NCBI RefSeq assembly: GCF_000379905.1
Contig: NZ_KB904043.1
Location: 1-64,000 of the forward strand
Source of the DNA: Rodentibacter pneumotropicus DSM 21403
GTDB taxonomy: Bacteria > Pseudomonadota > Gammaproteobacteria > Enterobacterales > Pasteurellaceae
Reading direction: 5' to 3'
DNA length: 64,000 nt
Positions 46,348 to 56,606 of the stretch are shown in pieces. Each line of letters starts with the position of its first letter. The first letter of the stretch is position 1. Under the pieces are notes generated by a model. The model was not told where the DNA came from. It made no database searches and saw only the letters and a program-made list of their open reading frames with translations. The position numbers and the translations under genes are program-made.

Positions 46348-47998
46348 AAATGGATTTTTAGTGATGTGGCAGTTGCTACAACTGGTGAAACCTCTTGCGC
46401 ATATTATGATGTTTACCATCACAATGGGAACGCTCGGTTTTTTAAGTGCGATTTTTATCATGGTACTGGGGGCGATGGGATTGGCGCATTTGCTCGGTTT
46501 TGACGGGCATTTAAATTTAACCCAAATTTTGACCGCACTTATTGCCCTTGCCGCTGCTCGTGGAATTTTGCGTTATTTAGAGCAAATGTCCGGTCATTAT
46601 ATTGCCTTCAAATTGCTGGCATTATTGCGTGATAAAGTCTTTTCCGCTTTGCGCCGTCTGGCATTTGTTAAATTGCAGGATAAACAAGCCGGACAGCTTG
46701 TCTCACTGGTAACCAATGATATTGAATTGCTTGAAGTCTTCTACGCCCACACCATTGCGCCGATTATGATTGCATTTTTTACTTCATCAATTTTGATGGC
46801 GGTGTTTGCTCACTTTTCCCTATGGTTTGTCTTAATAGCCCTTTCCGCATATCTTTGTATTGGCGTAGTTTTACCTATCATTACCACTCGATTAGCCCGT
46901 GAAGACGGCAGACAATATAGAGAATTGGTGGGCGAAATGAATGATTTTTTCCTCGATAGCATTCGTGGTATGAAAGAAATTCAGCTTTTCGGTTATGCAA
47001 AAAAACGTTTAAACGAGATCCAACAGCGAAGCCAATTTATCGATCAGGCTTTTCGCAAAATTAAAGATCAAGAAGGCAAAGTTCGAATTTACACAGAAAT
47101 TGCCGTGTCAGCCTTTAATATCGTTATTTTATTCACCGGTCTGATTTTATTTTATTTAGATGAAATAGACTTTGCCGGTTTCTTGGTGGGCGTAATTTTG
47201 TTGATGTCGAGTTACGGTCCGGTTATTGCTTTGTGTAATCTTTCCAGTAATTTATTACAAACCTTGGCATCGGGCGAGCGGGTATTGAGTTTGCTGGCGG
47301 AGCAACCCGTATTAAAAGATGTAGAAAGTGCGGTCAATTTGGAAAATGTTTCTGAAATTAGCGTAGAAAACCTGAGTTTTGCTTATGCTGATGAACAAAT
47401 TCTCACGGACATTAATTTTCAGTCACGTAAAGGTCAAATTCTGGGGATTCACGGTAGAAGCGGCAGTGGCAAAAGCACGTTATTAAAACTCTTAATGCGT
47501 TTTTATGATCCGCAACAAGGGAAAGTTTGCATTAACGGCACAGCACTTGCGGACATTAATACAGCGAGTTTGCGTGACAATATGGCGTATATTACCCAAC
47601 AAGCCTATATTTTTAATGACACGATTGAAGAAAATATCCGCCTTGCCCACCGTTCCGCTACGCAAGAACAAATCATTGAAGCCGCTAAACAGGCATCAAT
47701 TCACGATTTCATTATGAGCTTACCGGAAGGTTATCACACCAAAATGACGGAATTAGGCGGCAATCTGTCCGATGGTGAAAAACAGCGCATCGGCATTGCC
47801 CGTGCTTTTTTACATAATGCACCTATTATTTTATTGGATGAGCCGACCAGCAATCTGGACAGTTTAAACGAAGCGATGATTCTACAATCATTACGTAACG
47901 TTAAGGCGGATAAACTGATTATTCTCGTCAGTCATCGTCAATCCACTATGGCTATTTGCGATCAGGTTATTAGTATTGAGAATGGGCGGATGTCTTAA
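46340..47998 (+). CDS. CydC-like ABC exporter-fold subunit, partner of the preceding gene
   Basis: The 552-residue protein has six membrane helices (about 15-290) and an ATPase domain with Walker A HGRSGSGKST near 372, signature NLSDGEKQRIGIARAF (LSDGE variant instead of LSGGQ) and Walker B PIILLDEPTSNLD. The altered signature is common in asymmetric heterodimeric transporters, where one ATP site is degenerate. It overlaps the upstream gene by 8 bases. A double uptake-signal terminator follows. Confidence 0.82.
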   Translation: MRKNGFLVMWQLLQLVKPLAHIMMFTITMGTLGFLSAIFIMVLGAMGLAHLLGFDGHLNLTQILTALIALAAARGILRYLEQMSGHYIAFKLLALLRDKVFSALRRLAFVKLQDKQAGQLVSLVTNDIELLEVFYAHTIAPIMIAFFTSSILMAVFAHFSLWFVLIALSAYLCIGVVLPIITTRLAREDGRQYRELVGEMNDFFLDSIRGMKEIQLFGYAKKRLNEIQQRSQFIDQAFRKIKDQEGKVRIYTEIAVSAFNIVILFTGLILFYLDEIDFAGFLVGVILLMSSYGPVIALCNLSSNLLQTLASGERVLSLLAEQPVLKDVESAVNLENVSEISVENLSFAYADEQILTDINFQSRKGQILGIHGRSGSGKSTLLKLLMRFYDPQQGKVCINGTALADINTASLRDNMAYITQQAYIFNDTIEENIRLAHRSATQEQIIEAAKQASIHDFIMSLPEGYHTKMTELGGNLSDGEKQRIGIARAFLHNAPIILLDEPTSNLDSLNEAMILQSLRNVKADKLIILVSHRQSTMAICDQVISIENGRMS

Positions 47999-48000
47999 TG

Positions 48001-48032
48001 AAAAGTGCGGTTAAAAATGACCGCACTTTTTT
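48001..48032. terminator. Bidirectional terminator of inverted uptake signals
   Basis: AAAAGTGCGGT (48001-48011) and ACCGCACTTTTTT (from 48020) pair across an 8-base loop between the converging CydC-like and tnaB genes. Confidence 0.85.
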
Positions 48033-48041
48033 ATGACAAAA

Positions 48042-49274
48042 TTAACCTTTAAACTGAGGCAGATAATTAAACATCGCTAAAAAGTGGACGATGGCAACAA
48101 ATACACCAAATAAAGCAGTAAAAATAATTAATCCTTTTCCTCCGCCAACGTGAAATCCTGCCGTATTGTGGCGTTTTCTTGATTTATAAACCAAAAGTGC
48201 CGGAATAATGCAAGTCCAAATCGTTGCCACTGCACCGGCATAGCCAATGGCTTTTAAGAAACCCAGTGGGAATAGGATTGACATAATGAGTGGTGGGAAG
48301 AAAGTGACAGTCCAAGACTTTGTGCGTCCGCTTTTGCTGTCGTCAAATTTGAAGAAATCGGCAAGATAATCAAATACGCCTAACCCTACTCCAATAAAGG
48401 AAGATAAAATGGCAGCTATGGAAAACGCATTGATCATTTGTTTAACTGTATTTGATTCAATGACATTACCGAGGGAATTTAGTAATACATCTAAATTTCC
48501 ATCGCTCTCTAAAATAGGGGCAAATTGATCTCGCGGAAGATTGCCAAAAATGACCAAAACCCAAATAAGATAAAGTGTCAGGGCGATTCCTGTTCCTCCT
48601 AAAATGGCATATTTTGCCTTCCGTTCTTCACCATAATACGCACGCATACTACAAACGGAATGATGATAACCAAAGGAGGTTAAGGCAACCGGAAACATAC
48701 CGATAGCATATTTGGCATAATCGCCCTCTTTTCCGTTAATATCAAAAAGAGTATCTAAAGAAATATTGACGGCTAAACCATAGATACTGATAGCAAATGT
48801 GATTCCCATAAATACAATAAGTAATACAGAAATACGATCCACAATACGGGTGGAGTGCCAAACAAAATACGAAAAGATTAATACAAATATAGTCGAACAA
48901 ATGGCTAATCCGGAAGAACCAAAGTTAATCCACGGTTTAATCAAGTTCTCTATAATACCGCCGGATGCGGTTGTGTAAGCATAAAGTAAAATTCCCCCGA
49001 CGAAATAGACGGCAAGATTATTAATAGCATTAATGGTGGAACCCAACATATCTTTTGTGACGGTACTAAATGAAGCTCTTAAATCATAAGTAGAGTACGC
49101 TTCAAGTAATAACCAACCTGATAATGTCATAACTATCATCGTTAAACAAATTGCGATAGCAGACCATATTGTCCATGCGCCTGCACCTGAGGTGGGTAAT
49201 CCAAGCATTCCTGCCCCTACGCAAACACTGGCAATAATACAGGCACCACCGAAAATGGAAGGTTGTTTTTTCAT
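48042..49274 (-). CDS. tnaB: Tryptophan permease TnaB (HAAAP family)
   Basis: The 410-residue protein has about eleven membrane segments and the N-terminal GGACIIASVCVGAGMLGLPTSGAG motif of the aromatic amino acid HAAAP permeases (TnaB, Mtr, TyrP). Its place directly after tnaA makes TnaB the natural call; it brings in tryptophan for tryptophanase. A strong hairpin at 49315-49343 separates it from tnaA, so expression may be reduced relative to tnaA. Confidence 0.9.
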   Translation of the reverse strand: MKKQPSIFGGACIIASVCVGAGMLGLPTSGAGAWTIWSAIAICLTMIVMTLSGWLLLEAYSTYDLRASFSTVTKDMLGSTINAINNLAVYFVGGILLYAYTTASGGIIENLIKPWINFGSSGLAICSTIFVLIFSYFVWHSTRIVDRISVLLIVFMGITFAISIYGLAVNISLDTLFDINGKEGDYAKYAIGMFPVALTSFGYHHSVCSMRAYYGEERKAKYAILGGTGIALTLYLIWVLVIFGNLPRDQFAPILESDGNLDVLLNSLGNVIESNTVKQMINAFSIAAILSSFIGVGLGVFDYLADFFKFDDSKSGRTKSWTVTFFPPLIMSILFPLGFLKAIGYAGAVATIWTCIIPALLVYKSRKRHNTAGFHVGGGKGLIIFTALFGVFVAIVHFLAMFNYLPQFKG

Positions 49275-49314
49275 ATTACATCCTTGTTAATAACAATGTA
49301 TTGGTCTTTGATAA

Positions 49315-49343
49315 AAAATGCAGCTCGAAACGAGCTGCATTTT
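49315..49343 (-). terminator. Hairpin with T-run between tnaA and tnaB
   Basis: AAAAATGCAGCTCG and CGAGCTGCATTTT pair around a 3-base loop, and on the minus strand a run of T follows. It looks like a full intrinsic terminator, so tnaB may depend on readthrough or its own promoter in the 84-base gap. Confidence 0.75.
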
Positions 49344-49357
49344 CTAGGAGCATTTTA

Positions 49358-50776
49358 TTATTCCACCTCTTTTAATCGTGCGGTGAAGTGACGCAAAACT
49401 TTAGGCTCATAAGTAAAAATTAATCCTTTAATGTTCGCTGCGTTTTCTTTCACTTTTTGGAAGGCTTCAATAATAAAATCCATGTGAGTTTGTGTATAAG
49501 TGGCACGTGGAACCGTAAGGCGTAATAATTCAGCCGGACAAGGTAATTGTTCACCTGTTTTTGGATCCCGCCCTAATAAAAACGAACCAATTTCAACCGC
49601 TCTTATGCCGGCAATTTTATAGAGTTCACAAGAAAGGGCTTGGGCGGGGAATTGTTCTGCAGGAATATGCGGTAATAATTTACCGGCATCAACGAAAGCG
49701 GCATGCCCACCGGGTTGTTGGCAGGCTACACCAATGAGTTCAAGCCCCGCAACCAAATATTCAATTTGTGCGATGCGATAAGCTAACCATTCTTGACGCA
49801 TTCCATCGCGTAAACCTATTGCCAAACGTTCCATTGCGCCGCCTTCTAAACCGCCATAAGTCGGGAAACCTTCTTGTGCAACACAAAGGGTGCGACATTC
49901 ATGATAAACCTCTTCCATTGATTGATCTTTAAAGGCTAAAATTCCCCCCATTGGCACCATGGCATCTTTTTTGGCAGACATTGCCAAACAATCAGCATAG
50001 CGATAACTTTCGTAAGTGATTTGTTCGATTGTCCAATCTTTATAAGCCTCTTCACGTTGTTGAATAAAATAGGCATTTTCAGCGAAGCGGGCGGAATCCA
50101 TTACTACCGGAATATCGTATTTCCGTGCGATTTCATACATACCTTTTAAGTTAGCGATAGAAACAGGCTGTCCCCCTGCGGAATTACAAGTGATGGTACA
50201 GACGATATAAGGCACATTATTCGCACCGACTTCTTGAATACCTTGTTCCAATTTTTCTAAATCAAAATTGCCTTTGAATGGATATTTTACTGAAGTATCA
50301 AAGGCTTCTTTGATATAAACGTTACGCACGGTTGCCCCATTTATTTGGCTATGACCTTGGGTGGTATCGAAGAAATAATTGGAAAAAACCACCATTTTGT
50401 GACGATCTAATCCCTTTTCTCGCTCACGTTTGGCAATTAATACGGGAATATAAATTTGTTCTGCGCCACGACCTTGATGGGTTGGAATGGTGTATTCATA
50501 GCCAAAAATTTCTTTCACTGCATTTGCCAAAGCATAATAACTACGGCTGCCACTGTAAGCTTCATCACCGCGCAACATTGCGGCCTGCATATCCTGTGTT
50601 ACCGCACCTGTGCCGCTGTCGGTTAAAAGATCAATAAAAACATCTTTACTATCTAATAAAAATGGGTTCATTCCTGATTTTAACATTGCCTCTTCTCGAT
50701 ATTCTCGGGTCGTTCTTTTCACCGGTTCAATAACTCGAATACGAAAAGGTTCGGGTAAATGTTTAAAATTTTCCAT
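49358..50776 (-). CDS. tnaA: Tryptophanase TnaA
   Basis: TnaA is a PLP enzyme that splits tryptophan into indole, pyruvate and ammonia. The 472-residue protein is very close to the E. coli enzyme along its length ([20 protein letters not shown] start; [24 protein letters not shown] lysine in [14 protein letters not shown] near 270). The strain should be indole positive. It is preceded by tnaC and a CRP site, as in E. coli. Confidence 0.97.
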   Translation of the reverse strand: MENFKHLPEPFRIRVIEPVKRTTREYREEAMLKSGMNPFLLDSKDVFIDLLTDSGTGAVTQDMQAAMLRGDEAYSGSRSYYALANAVKEIFGYEYTIPTHQGRGAEQIYIPVLIAKREREKGLDRHKMVVFSNYFFDTTQGHSQINGATVRNVYIKEAFDTSVKYPFKGNFDLEKLEQGIQEVGANNVPYIVCTITCNSAGGQPVSIANLKGMYEIARKYDIPVVMDSARFAENAYFIQQREEAYKDWTIEQITYESYRYADCLAMSAKKDAMVPMGGILAFKDQSMEEVYHECRTLCVAQEGFPTYGGLEGGAMERLAIGLRDGMRQEWLAYRIAQIEYLVAGLELIGVACQQPGGHAAFVDAGKLLPHIPAEQFPAQALSCELYKIAGIRAVEIGSFLLGRDPKTGEQLPCPAELLRLTVPRATYTQTHMDFIIEAFQKVKENAANIKGLIFTYEPKVLRHFTARLKEVE

Positions 50777-50878
50777 AGCAAAATCCTCAAAAATTAATCT
50801 GATTAATTTAAGTAAAAATTATTTTCTAAAACGAAAATAGAGCAGCAATAAAATAAGTAGAAAGAAAAGAATTGTAGA

Positions 50879-50950
50879 TTATGGAAAATAGAAGGAGAGT
50901 CTTGGATCGATAAGCACCCAAGTTTGGTTCGGTGAAAGTAAGTTAAGCAT
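50879..50950 (-). CDS. tnaC: Tryptophan-sensing leader peptide TnaC
   Basis: A 23-codon frame with AAAGGA upstream encodes a peptide beginning MLNLLSPNQTWVLIDPR and ending FYFP before TAA. Against E. coli TnaC (W12, D16, terminal P24), it keeps Trp11, Asp15 four residues on, and Pro23 as the last residue eight after Asp, the residues needed for tryptophan-induced ribosome arrest. Arrest blocks Rho from ending transcription before tnaA. The 102-base spacer to tnaA holds no gene. Confidence 0.92.
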   Translation of the reverse strand: MLNLLSPNQTWVLIDPRLSFYFP

Positions 50951-51066
50951 ATTAAAATCCTTTATAAGAAAATAGAAACTTAATACTACTAACGGCTTAC
51001 TTCTGACAACGAAGTCAGATCAGAATAATACAAAAATAAAATCTGTCACCTGTTATTTTCTTAATT

Positions 51067-51082
51067 TGTGAAGACTGTCACA
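51067..51082 (-). promoter_or_regulatory. CRP site of the tna operon
   Basis: TGTGA-AGACTG-TCACA is a perfect match to TGTGA-N6-TCACA, centred about 44-50 bases upstream of a likely -10 (TATTAT on the minus strand, 51030-51025). It fits catabolite control of tryptophanase. The 50777-51104 spacer otherwise holds tnaC and a small hairpin at 51002-51019. Confidence 0.8.
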
Positions 51083-51104
51083 TAATACGTTTAACAAAAA
51101 ATTT

Positions 51105-52121
51105 TTAAATAATTTGGGTTTTATCATTTATATTTTTAATAGACTTCCGTAATTTCAGAGTTGGGGTTAGGGTTAATGTTTGATAAGGCTCATTTGGGTT
51201 TTTGATCCGTTGGAGTAATAATTCCACCGCAAGTTTTCCTAATTCGGCTTTAGGTTGGTTAATGGTAGAAAGAGGGGGATAAAGATAACGGGAAAGTTCG
51301 ATGTCATCGTAACCAATAACGGAAATGTCCTCCGGAATTCGTAAACCCTGTTGTTGAAGTACTTGATAAGCACCCAGTGCAATCGCATCGCTGCAACAAA
51401 ATACGGCAGTTGGACGGTGTGGTGTGGCAAGTAATTTTTGCATACCGATAATTCCCCCTTCAAAATCAAAATGGCTTTCGATAAGCCAATCATTATTCAA
51501 TGGGATTTCGGCTTCCGACAAGGCTTTTTTATACCCTTCCAAACGGTTTTTTGCCACTGATTTTTTAAGATTACCTGTGATGATGCCAATATTTTGATGA
51601 CCGGCTTCAATTAATGTTTTTGTTGCCAAATAGCCGCCAAATGTTGAGTTTTCAAGAATTTTATCGGCATTAAGCTCCTTGAACCACCAATCCATAATAA
51701 CTAAAGGTACAGAAATCGATAGCTCGGTATCGGCGTTAAAACGGCTGTCACCACACATTAGCAGTAAACCATCCACTTGTTTATGGAGAAGTGTTTGTAA
51801 ATTTTGCTGGAGCCGTTTCGCATCACCGCCGGTGGTGGCAATGATGAGATTATATTGGTGTTGGTGGCAATATTGCTCTACCCCAGCCATCACTTCGGCA
51901 AAAAAAGGATTATTTGTCGCAGTGACCAATAAGCCAATGGTTTTAGTTTCTTTTACTTTGAGACTGCGGGCAACAGCGGAAGGGGTATAGTTGAGATCAG
52001 CCACAATCAACATAACTTTCTCTCGAATTTCATCGCTCACAAAACGTGAACCATTGATCACGTGAGAAACAGTGGAAGTGGAAACCTTCGCTAATCTCGC
52101 AATATCTTTCATTGTTGCCAT
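51105..52121 (-). CDS. rbsR: Ribose operon repressor RbsR (LacI family)
   Basis: The 338-residue protein has the LacI DNA-binding domain at the N-terminus ([24 protein letters not shown], helix-turn-helix and hinge) and a periplasmic-binding-like sugar domain ([21 protein letters not shown] near 275). It is last in rbsDACBKR and so reads from the promoter it controls. A palindromic operator fitting this family lies upstream of rbsD. Confidence 0.93.
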   Translation of the reverse strand: MATMKDIARLAKVSTSTVSHVINGSRFVSDEIREKVMLIVADLNYTPSAVARSLKVKETKTIGLLVTATNNPFFAEVMAGVEQYCHQHQYNLIIATTGGDAKRLQQNLQTLLHKQVDGLLLMCGDSRFNADTELSISVPLVIMDWWFKELNADKILENSTFGGYLATKTLIEAGHQNIGIITGNLKKSVAKNRLEGYKKALSEAEIPLNNDWLIESHFDFEGGIIGMQKLLATPHRPTAVFCCSDAIALGAYQVLQQQGLRIPEDISVIGYDDIELSRYLYPPLSTINQPKAELGKLAVELLLQRIKNPNEPYQTLTLTPTLKLRKSIKNINDKTQII

Positions 52122-52148
52122 AAAAATAATTCCATTTTTGACCGCACT

Positions 52149-53069
52149 TTAGGTCTCACAAAGAAAAGCTAAGGTTTCCTGTTTTGTCGGAATAGAGGAT
52201 TGTGCACCTTGGCGTGTAACGCTTATGGCTGCCGCTGCCTGTGCGAAACGAATCGCCTCTTCAAAAGATTGTCCTTCCAGCAAAGCCGTTACAAAGCCGC
52301 CGTTGAAGGTATCGCCTGCCGCCGTAGTATCCACCGCTTGCACGGAAAAACCTTTGATAATGCGGTTTTCTCCGTTTCGACTGATAAATACGCCTTTTGC
52401 ACCGAGTGTAATAATCACACAGCCTATCCCTTTTTGATGAAAAACCTCCGCAGATTTGACCGCACTTTGCTCGTCTGTCACCCGCACACCGGTAAGAATT
52501 TCAGCTTCCGTTTCATTTGGTGTGATAATGTCAATTTGATTTAATAAATTATCGGGTAAAGGTTGAGCCGGTGCCGGATTCAGCACGACTTGCACCCCAT
52601 GTTTCTTCGCTATTTGTGCGGCAAGTGTCACTGCCGGAAGTGGTGTTTCGAGCTGCATGAGTAAACTGGCTGATTGGGCAATTTGTGCTTCGTTTTGGCG
52701 TACGATTTGTTCATCTAAATAAGCATTTGCACCCGATGCAATAACAATACTATTTTCAGCGGATTGTGCAACTTGAATAAAGGCGATACCTGTCATTTCT
52801 TGTTGAATTGTCGTGATCGGCGACGTATCAATCCTTTCCTGTGCAAAAGTATTTTTCATGGTTTCACCAATACCGTCACTGCCGATACAGCCAATAAAGG
52901 CGACATTTGCCCCTAATCGTGCAGCGGCAACTGCCTGATTTGCACCTTTCCCGCCATAGGCGATGCGATAATTTTCTCCGGTGAGGGTTTCCCCCGGTTT
53001 GGCGAAATAAGGTACGGATATGACATGATCGGCGTTTATACTGCCGAGAACGGTGAGTTTTTTGTTCAT
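52149..53069 (-). CDS. rbsK: Ribokinase RbsK
   Basis: RbsK phosphorylates ribose to ribose 5-phosphate. The 306-residue PfkB-family kinase has GSINADHVISV at residue 9, GGKGANQAVAAARLG near 39 and the catalytic TTAAGDTFNGGFVTAL near 245. It lies 84 bases downstream of rbsB and 27 upstream of rbsR. Confidence 0.95.
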   Translation of the reverse strand: MNKKLTVLGSINADHVISVPYFAKPGETLTGENYRIAYGGKGANQAVAAARLGANVAFIGCIGSDGIGETMKNTFAQERIDTSPITTIQQEMTGIAFIQVAQSAENSIVIASGANAYLDEQIVRQNEAQIAQSASLLMQLETPLPAVTLAAQIAKKHGVQVVLNPAPAQPLPDNLLNQIDIITPNETEAEILTGVRVTDEQSAVKSAEVFHQKGIGCVIITLGAKGVFISRNGENRIIKGFSVQAVDTTAAGDTFNGGFVTALLEGQSFEEAIRFAQAAAAISVTRQGAQSSIPTKQETLAFLCET

Positions 53070-53153
53070 GTTGGAATCCTTATTGATTTTTATGACAAAT
53101 TTTCTGCCACAAACGTAAAAGCTTGTGGCAGTTATTGTGTGTGATGAAAGTAA

Positions 53154-54101
53154 TTATTCACTAATCACTTTTAAATCTACTGGGATTTTAACGTCCACTT
53201 TTTCGCCTTTTAAGATTTTATCGGCCGTGACAACACCCAATGAGCCAATCAAATCCGGTTGTTGTGCGATAGTCGCCGCGAGTTTACCGCTTTTCACTGC
53301 TTTTACACCATCATCTGTGCCGTCAAAACCGACAATAAGCACTTTTTTATTTGCTGCATTAACCGCTCGCAATGCGCCTAATGCCATTTCGTCATTTTGG
53401 GCGAAAATCGCTTGAACATCTGCTTTACTGGCGAGGAGATTTTCCGTTACGTTTAAACCTTTGGTACGGTCAAAATCTGCCGGTTGGCTGGCAAGAACAT
53501 TGAATTTATGGGCTTCAATGGCTTGTTTGAAACCTTCCCCACGTTCGCGGGCTGCAGATGTCCCTGCGATACCTTCAAGTTGAATAACTTTTGCTTCATC
53601 ACCTAATTTCTGTGCGATGAAATCCCCCGCCATTTTACCGCCGGCAACATTATCGGAAGCGATATGGCTCACGACATTTCCTTTGGCGGCACCGCGATCT
53701 AAAGTGATAACCGGAATGTTATTACGGTTCGCAATTGCGACCGCATTCCCCACCGCTTCAGAATCTGTCGGGTTGATTAACAGCACTTTTGCGCCACGGA
53801 CAGTTAAATCTTCCACATTAGCCAGTTCTTTTGCCGGATCGTTTTGTGAATCAAGCACAACGAGTTTGTAGCCTAATTCATCGGCTTTTTTCTGTGCACC
53901 GTCTTTTAATGTGACGAAGAAAGGGTTATCCAATGTGGACACTGCAAGGGCAATGGTATCCTGTGCAGAAGCAGTGCCGGATACAGCTACTGCGGAAGTA
54001 AGTGCGGTTACAAAAAACAACGTTTTTTGAACGTTGGATTTGCCAACGGCCCCGTGAGGGGTGCACAAACGAGTAAGCGAGTTTGTGAATAATTTTTTCA
54101 T
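53154..54101 (-). CDS. rbsB: Ribose-binding protein RbsB with an in-frame insertion in the signal-peptide region
   Basis: RbsB is the periplasmic receptor of the ribose ABC importer. The mature part is normal ([23 protein letters not shown] after the SGTASA cleavage region). The precursor is 315 residues, about 20 longer than usual, because 23 codons lie between MKK and [14 protein letters not shown]. Without them the start would read [13 protein letters not shown], an ordinary signal peptide. The extended n-region is basic, so export may still occur. It follows rbsC by 22 bases. Confidence 0.93.
   Translation of the reverse strand: MKKLFTNSLTRLCTPHGAVGKSNVQKTLFFVTALTSAVAVSGTASAQDTIALAVSTLDNPFFVTLKDGAQKKADELGYKLVVLDSQNDPAKELANVEDLTVRGAKVLLINPTDSEAVGNAVAIANRNNIPVITLDRGAAKGNVVSHIASDNVAGGKMAGDFIAQKLGDEAKVIQLEGIAGTSAARERGEGFKQAIEAHKFNVLASQPADFDRTKGLNVTENLLASKADVQAIFAQNDEMALGALRAVNAANKKVLIVGFDGTDDGVKAVKSGKLAATIAQQPDLIGSLGVVTADKILKGEKVDVKIPVDLKVISE
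54024..54092. repeat. 69-bp palindrome-rich insertion within the rbsB signal-peptide codons
   Basis: The segment keeps frame (23 codons) and contains small inverted repeats read on the minus strand: CACAAAC...GTTTGTG, CCCC...GGGG, and GTTGG...CCAAC. It is much more GC-rich than its surroundings and is bordered by A-runs that could be target duplications. This resembles protein-coding palindromic elements known from Rickettsia, but the family is not recognised. Confidence 0.6.
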
Positions 54102-54123
54102 CGTTTTTTCTCCTTAAAATGAG

Positions 54124-55092
54124 TTACAGTTTTTTTGTACCAAGATAGTTATCGGCTAAAACAGCAACCAGAATAACCAACGCTTTTGCTATCATTTGAT
54201 AGTAAGATGAAATATCTAATAAATTTAGGGCATTATTTAAGAATCCGATAATCAATGCTCCAATGAGTGTTCCCATCACTCGTCCTTTCCCTCCCATGAG
54301 ACTGGTTCCGCCAACGACAACGGCAGCAATGGCATCAAGTTCATAGGATACACCGGCGGTCGGTTGAGCAGAGGAAAGACGGGAGGTCACAATTAAGCCG
54401 GCAAGGGCGGATAAAAAACCACTCACAGCGAACACAAATACTTTGATTTTATTCACATTAATACCGGAAAGCTGAGTAGCGGATTCGTTGCCGCCAAGGG
54501 CATAAATATAACGACCGATTGGAGTATGTTTTAAGATATACCACGCCACAGCAAATACGGTAGCCATAATCCAAATAGGGATCGGAATACCCAGAAAATA
54601 GCCTGTACCGATAGCTGAAAAAACATCGGCACTATCAGAAAAACCGGTCGTAATGGGGCGACCATCCGTATAAACCATCGTCACACCACGTAATAAGGTC
54701 ATGGTAACGAGAGTTGCAATAAAGGCTTGGACTTTTCCTTTTGCCATGATAACACCGCTTATCCCGCCTAAAATTGTGCCAAGCAATAAAACCATAGGAA
54801 CGACAAGTAAAATTGGCAATTCATGGCTCACCATAGAGGCGGCGATTGCGCCTGTTAATGCCAAAACAGAGCCCACGGAAAGATCAATTCCTGCGATTAA
54901 AATGACAAAGGTCATTCCCACAGCAATAATGGCATTCACGGATGTTTGACGCAAAATATTCAGAATATTATCTATGCTGAAAAAATTCGGGTTCATTGTG
55001 GATACAATGGCTATAAGAATAATCAGCGCAATAAACGAACGTTGCTCAATTAAAAATTTGCCCATTTGGAAACGGGAAGTCTCAGTTTTCAT
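54124..55092 (-). CDS. rbsC: Ribose ABC transporter permease RbsC
   Basis: The 322-residue protein has about ten membrane segments and the carbohydrate-permease signature GIDLSVGSVLALTGAIAAS near 65. Further along are GGNESATQLSGINVNKIK near 195 and VVVGGTSLMGGKGRVMGTLIGA near 255. It forms the channel energised by RbsA. Confidence 0.96.
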   Translation of the reverse strand: MKTETSRFQMGKFLIEQRSFIALIILIAIVSTMNPNFFSIDNILNILRQTSVNAIIAVGMTFVILIAGIDLSVGSVLALTGAIAASMVSHELPILLVVPMVLLLGTILGGISGVIMAKGKVQAFIATLVTMTLLRGVTMVYTDGRPITTGFSDSADVFSAIGTGYFLGIPIPIWIMATVFAVAWYILKHTPIGRYIYALGGNESATQLSGINVNKIKVFVFAVSGFLSALAGLIVTSRLSSAQPTAGVSYELDAIAAVVVGGTSLMGGKGRVMGTLIGALIIGFLNNALNLLDISSYYQMIAKALVILVAVLADNYLGTKKL

Positions 55093-55106
55093 TATTTTTA
55101 CCTTAC

Positions 55107-56594
55107 CTATTCATATTTGCCGATAGCGGCAGCCAATAATTTTTCCTGTGTTGCCTCTTTACGAGAAAATTCCGCACTGATTTTGCCTTCACGCATCACT
55201 AAAATACGATCGCTCATACCAAGCACTTCCGGCATATCGGAAGAAATCATTACAATACTTAATCCGTCTTTTTTAAATTCATTGATGAGTTGATAAATTT
55301 CCTTTCTTGCGCCGACATCTACGCCTCGAGTGGGTTCATCTAAAATCAACACATTTGGACGCGTCATCAAGCCACGGGCAATGGCGATTTTTTGTTGGTT
55401 ACCGCCGGAAAGCAAACCGACTTGTTGATCTCGGCTTGGGGTTTTAATGTTAAACATCTCAATAAAGTCATCGACCGCCATTTTTTCCACTTGGTGGCGA
55501 ATTTGACCTTTTTGAGAAAAATAGCCAAGAGAAGTGAGAGACATATTTTCTTTAACCGACATACCCAAAATCAGTCCATCGTTTTTTCGATCTTCAGAAA
55601 TATAGACGATGCCGTGATCTAAGCCGTCTTGTGGGCGGTGATTCTCAATCTCTTGATTTTTTAACCGCACTTTACCGGAGGCTTTTGGCAACGCACCATA
55701 AAGCACCTTACCTAACTCTGTTCTGCCCGCACCCATTAAACCGGATACGCCGACAATTTCACCGCCATAAAGTTTGAATGAAACATCATCAATACCGCTG
55801 CCACTGAGGTGTGCAACATCTAGCACACATTCGCCTTTTTCTTGTGTCAGGTGGGGATATTGTTCGTCTAATCGGCGACCGACCATCATTTCGATTAAAT
55901 CATCTTCATTAATATCCTCAATGATACATTCACCGATAAATTGACCGTCACGCAAAACCGTCACATCATCGCAGATTTGGAAAATTTCTTTTAAACGATG
56001 AGAAATATAAACAATGCCGCATTTTTCTGCTTTAAGCTCATTAATTACCTTGAATAAAGCCTCTGTTTCCGTATCGGTCAATGCGTCTGTCGGTTCGTCC
56101 ATAATAATCACTTTGGATTTAAAGCTGAGTGCTTTAGCTATTTCCACCATTTGTTGTTCACCGATAGAAAGCTCGGAACACAATTTTTGGCTACTATGCG
56201 TTACACCCAAACGGGCTAAAAGTTTATCGGCTTCTTGGTACATTTTCTGCCAGTTGATCGCCCCCCATGGGGTTTTAAATTCACGACCTAAAAAGATATT
56301 TTCCGCAATAGTTAAATTACCGATTAAATTTAGCTCTTGATGGATTATGCTAATTCCTGCTTCCTGAGAGGCTTTTGGTCCTTTGAACATAGTTTCTTTG
56401 CCGAGATATTCAATAGTTCCTGCATCCTTAGAATAAATACCGGTTAGCACTTTCATTAATGTGGATTTTCCTGCACCGTTTTCCCCCATTAATGCCATCA
56501 CCCGACCGGCATATACCGATAAACAGGCATTGCTTAAGGCTTTCACGCCGGGGAAGGATTTATCGACACCGCTGATTTTGAGTAAGGTTTCCAT
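55107..56594 (-). CDS. rbsA: Ribose ABC transporter ATPase RbsA
   Basis: The 495-residue protein contains two ABC domains. The first has Walker [11 protein letters not shown] near 36, signature [15 protein letters not shown] and Walker [12 protein letters not shown]. The second has the degenerate Walker [11 protein letters not shown] near 280, signature [15 protein letters not shown] and [13 protein letters not shown]. This asymmetry is standard for sugar importers of this type. It lies 14 bases upstream of rbsC. Confidence 0.96.
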   Translation of the reverse strand: METLLKISGVDKSFPGVKALSNACLSVYAGRVMALMGENGAGKSTLMKVLTGIYSKDAGTIEYLGKETMFKGPKASQEAGISIIHQELNLIGNLTIAENIFLGREFKTPWGAINWQKMYQEADKLLARLGVTHSSQKLCSELSIGEQQMVEIAKALSFKSKVIIMDEPTDALTDTETEALFKVINELKAEKCGIVYISHRLKEIFQICDDVTVLRDGQFIGECIIEDINEDDLIEMMVGRRLDEQYPHLTQEKGECVLDVAHLSGSGIDDVSFKLYGGEIVGVSGLMGAGRTELGKVLYGALPKASGKVRLKNQEIENHRPQDGLDHGIVYISEDRKNDGLILGMSVKENMSLTSLGYFSQKGQIRHQVEKMAVDDFIEMFNIKTPSRDQQVGLLSGGNQQKIAIARGLMTRPNVLILDEPTRGVDVGARKEIYQLINEFKKDGLSIVMISSDMPEVLGMSDRILVMREGKISAEFSRKEATQEKLLAAAIGKYE

Positions 56595-56606
56595 TATTTC
56601 ACCTTT

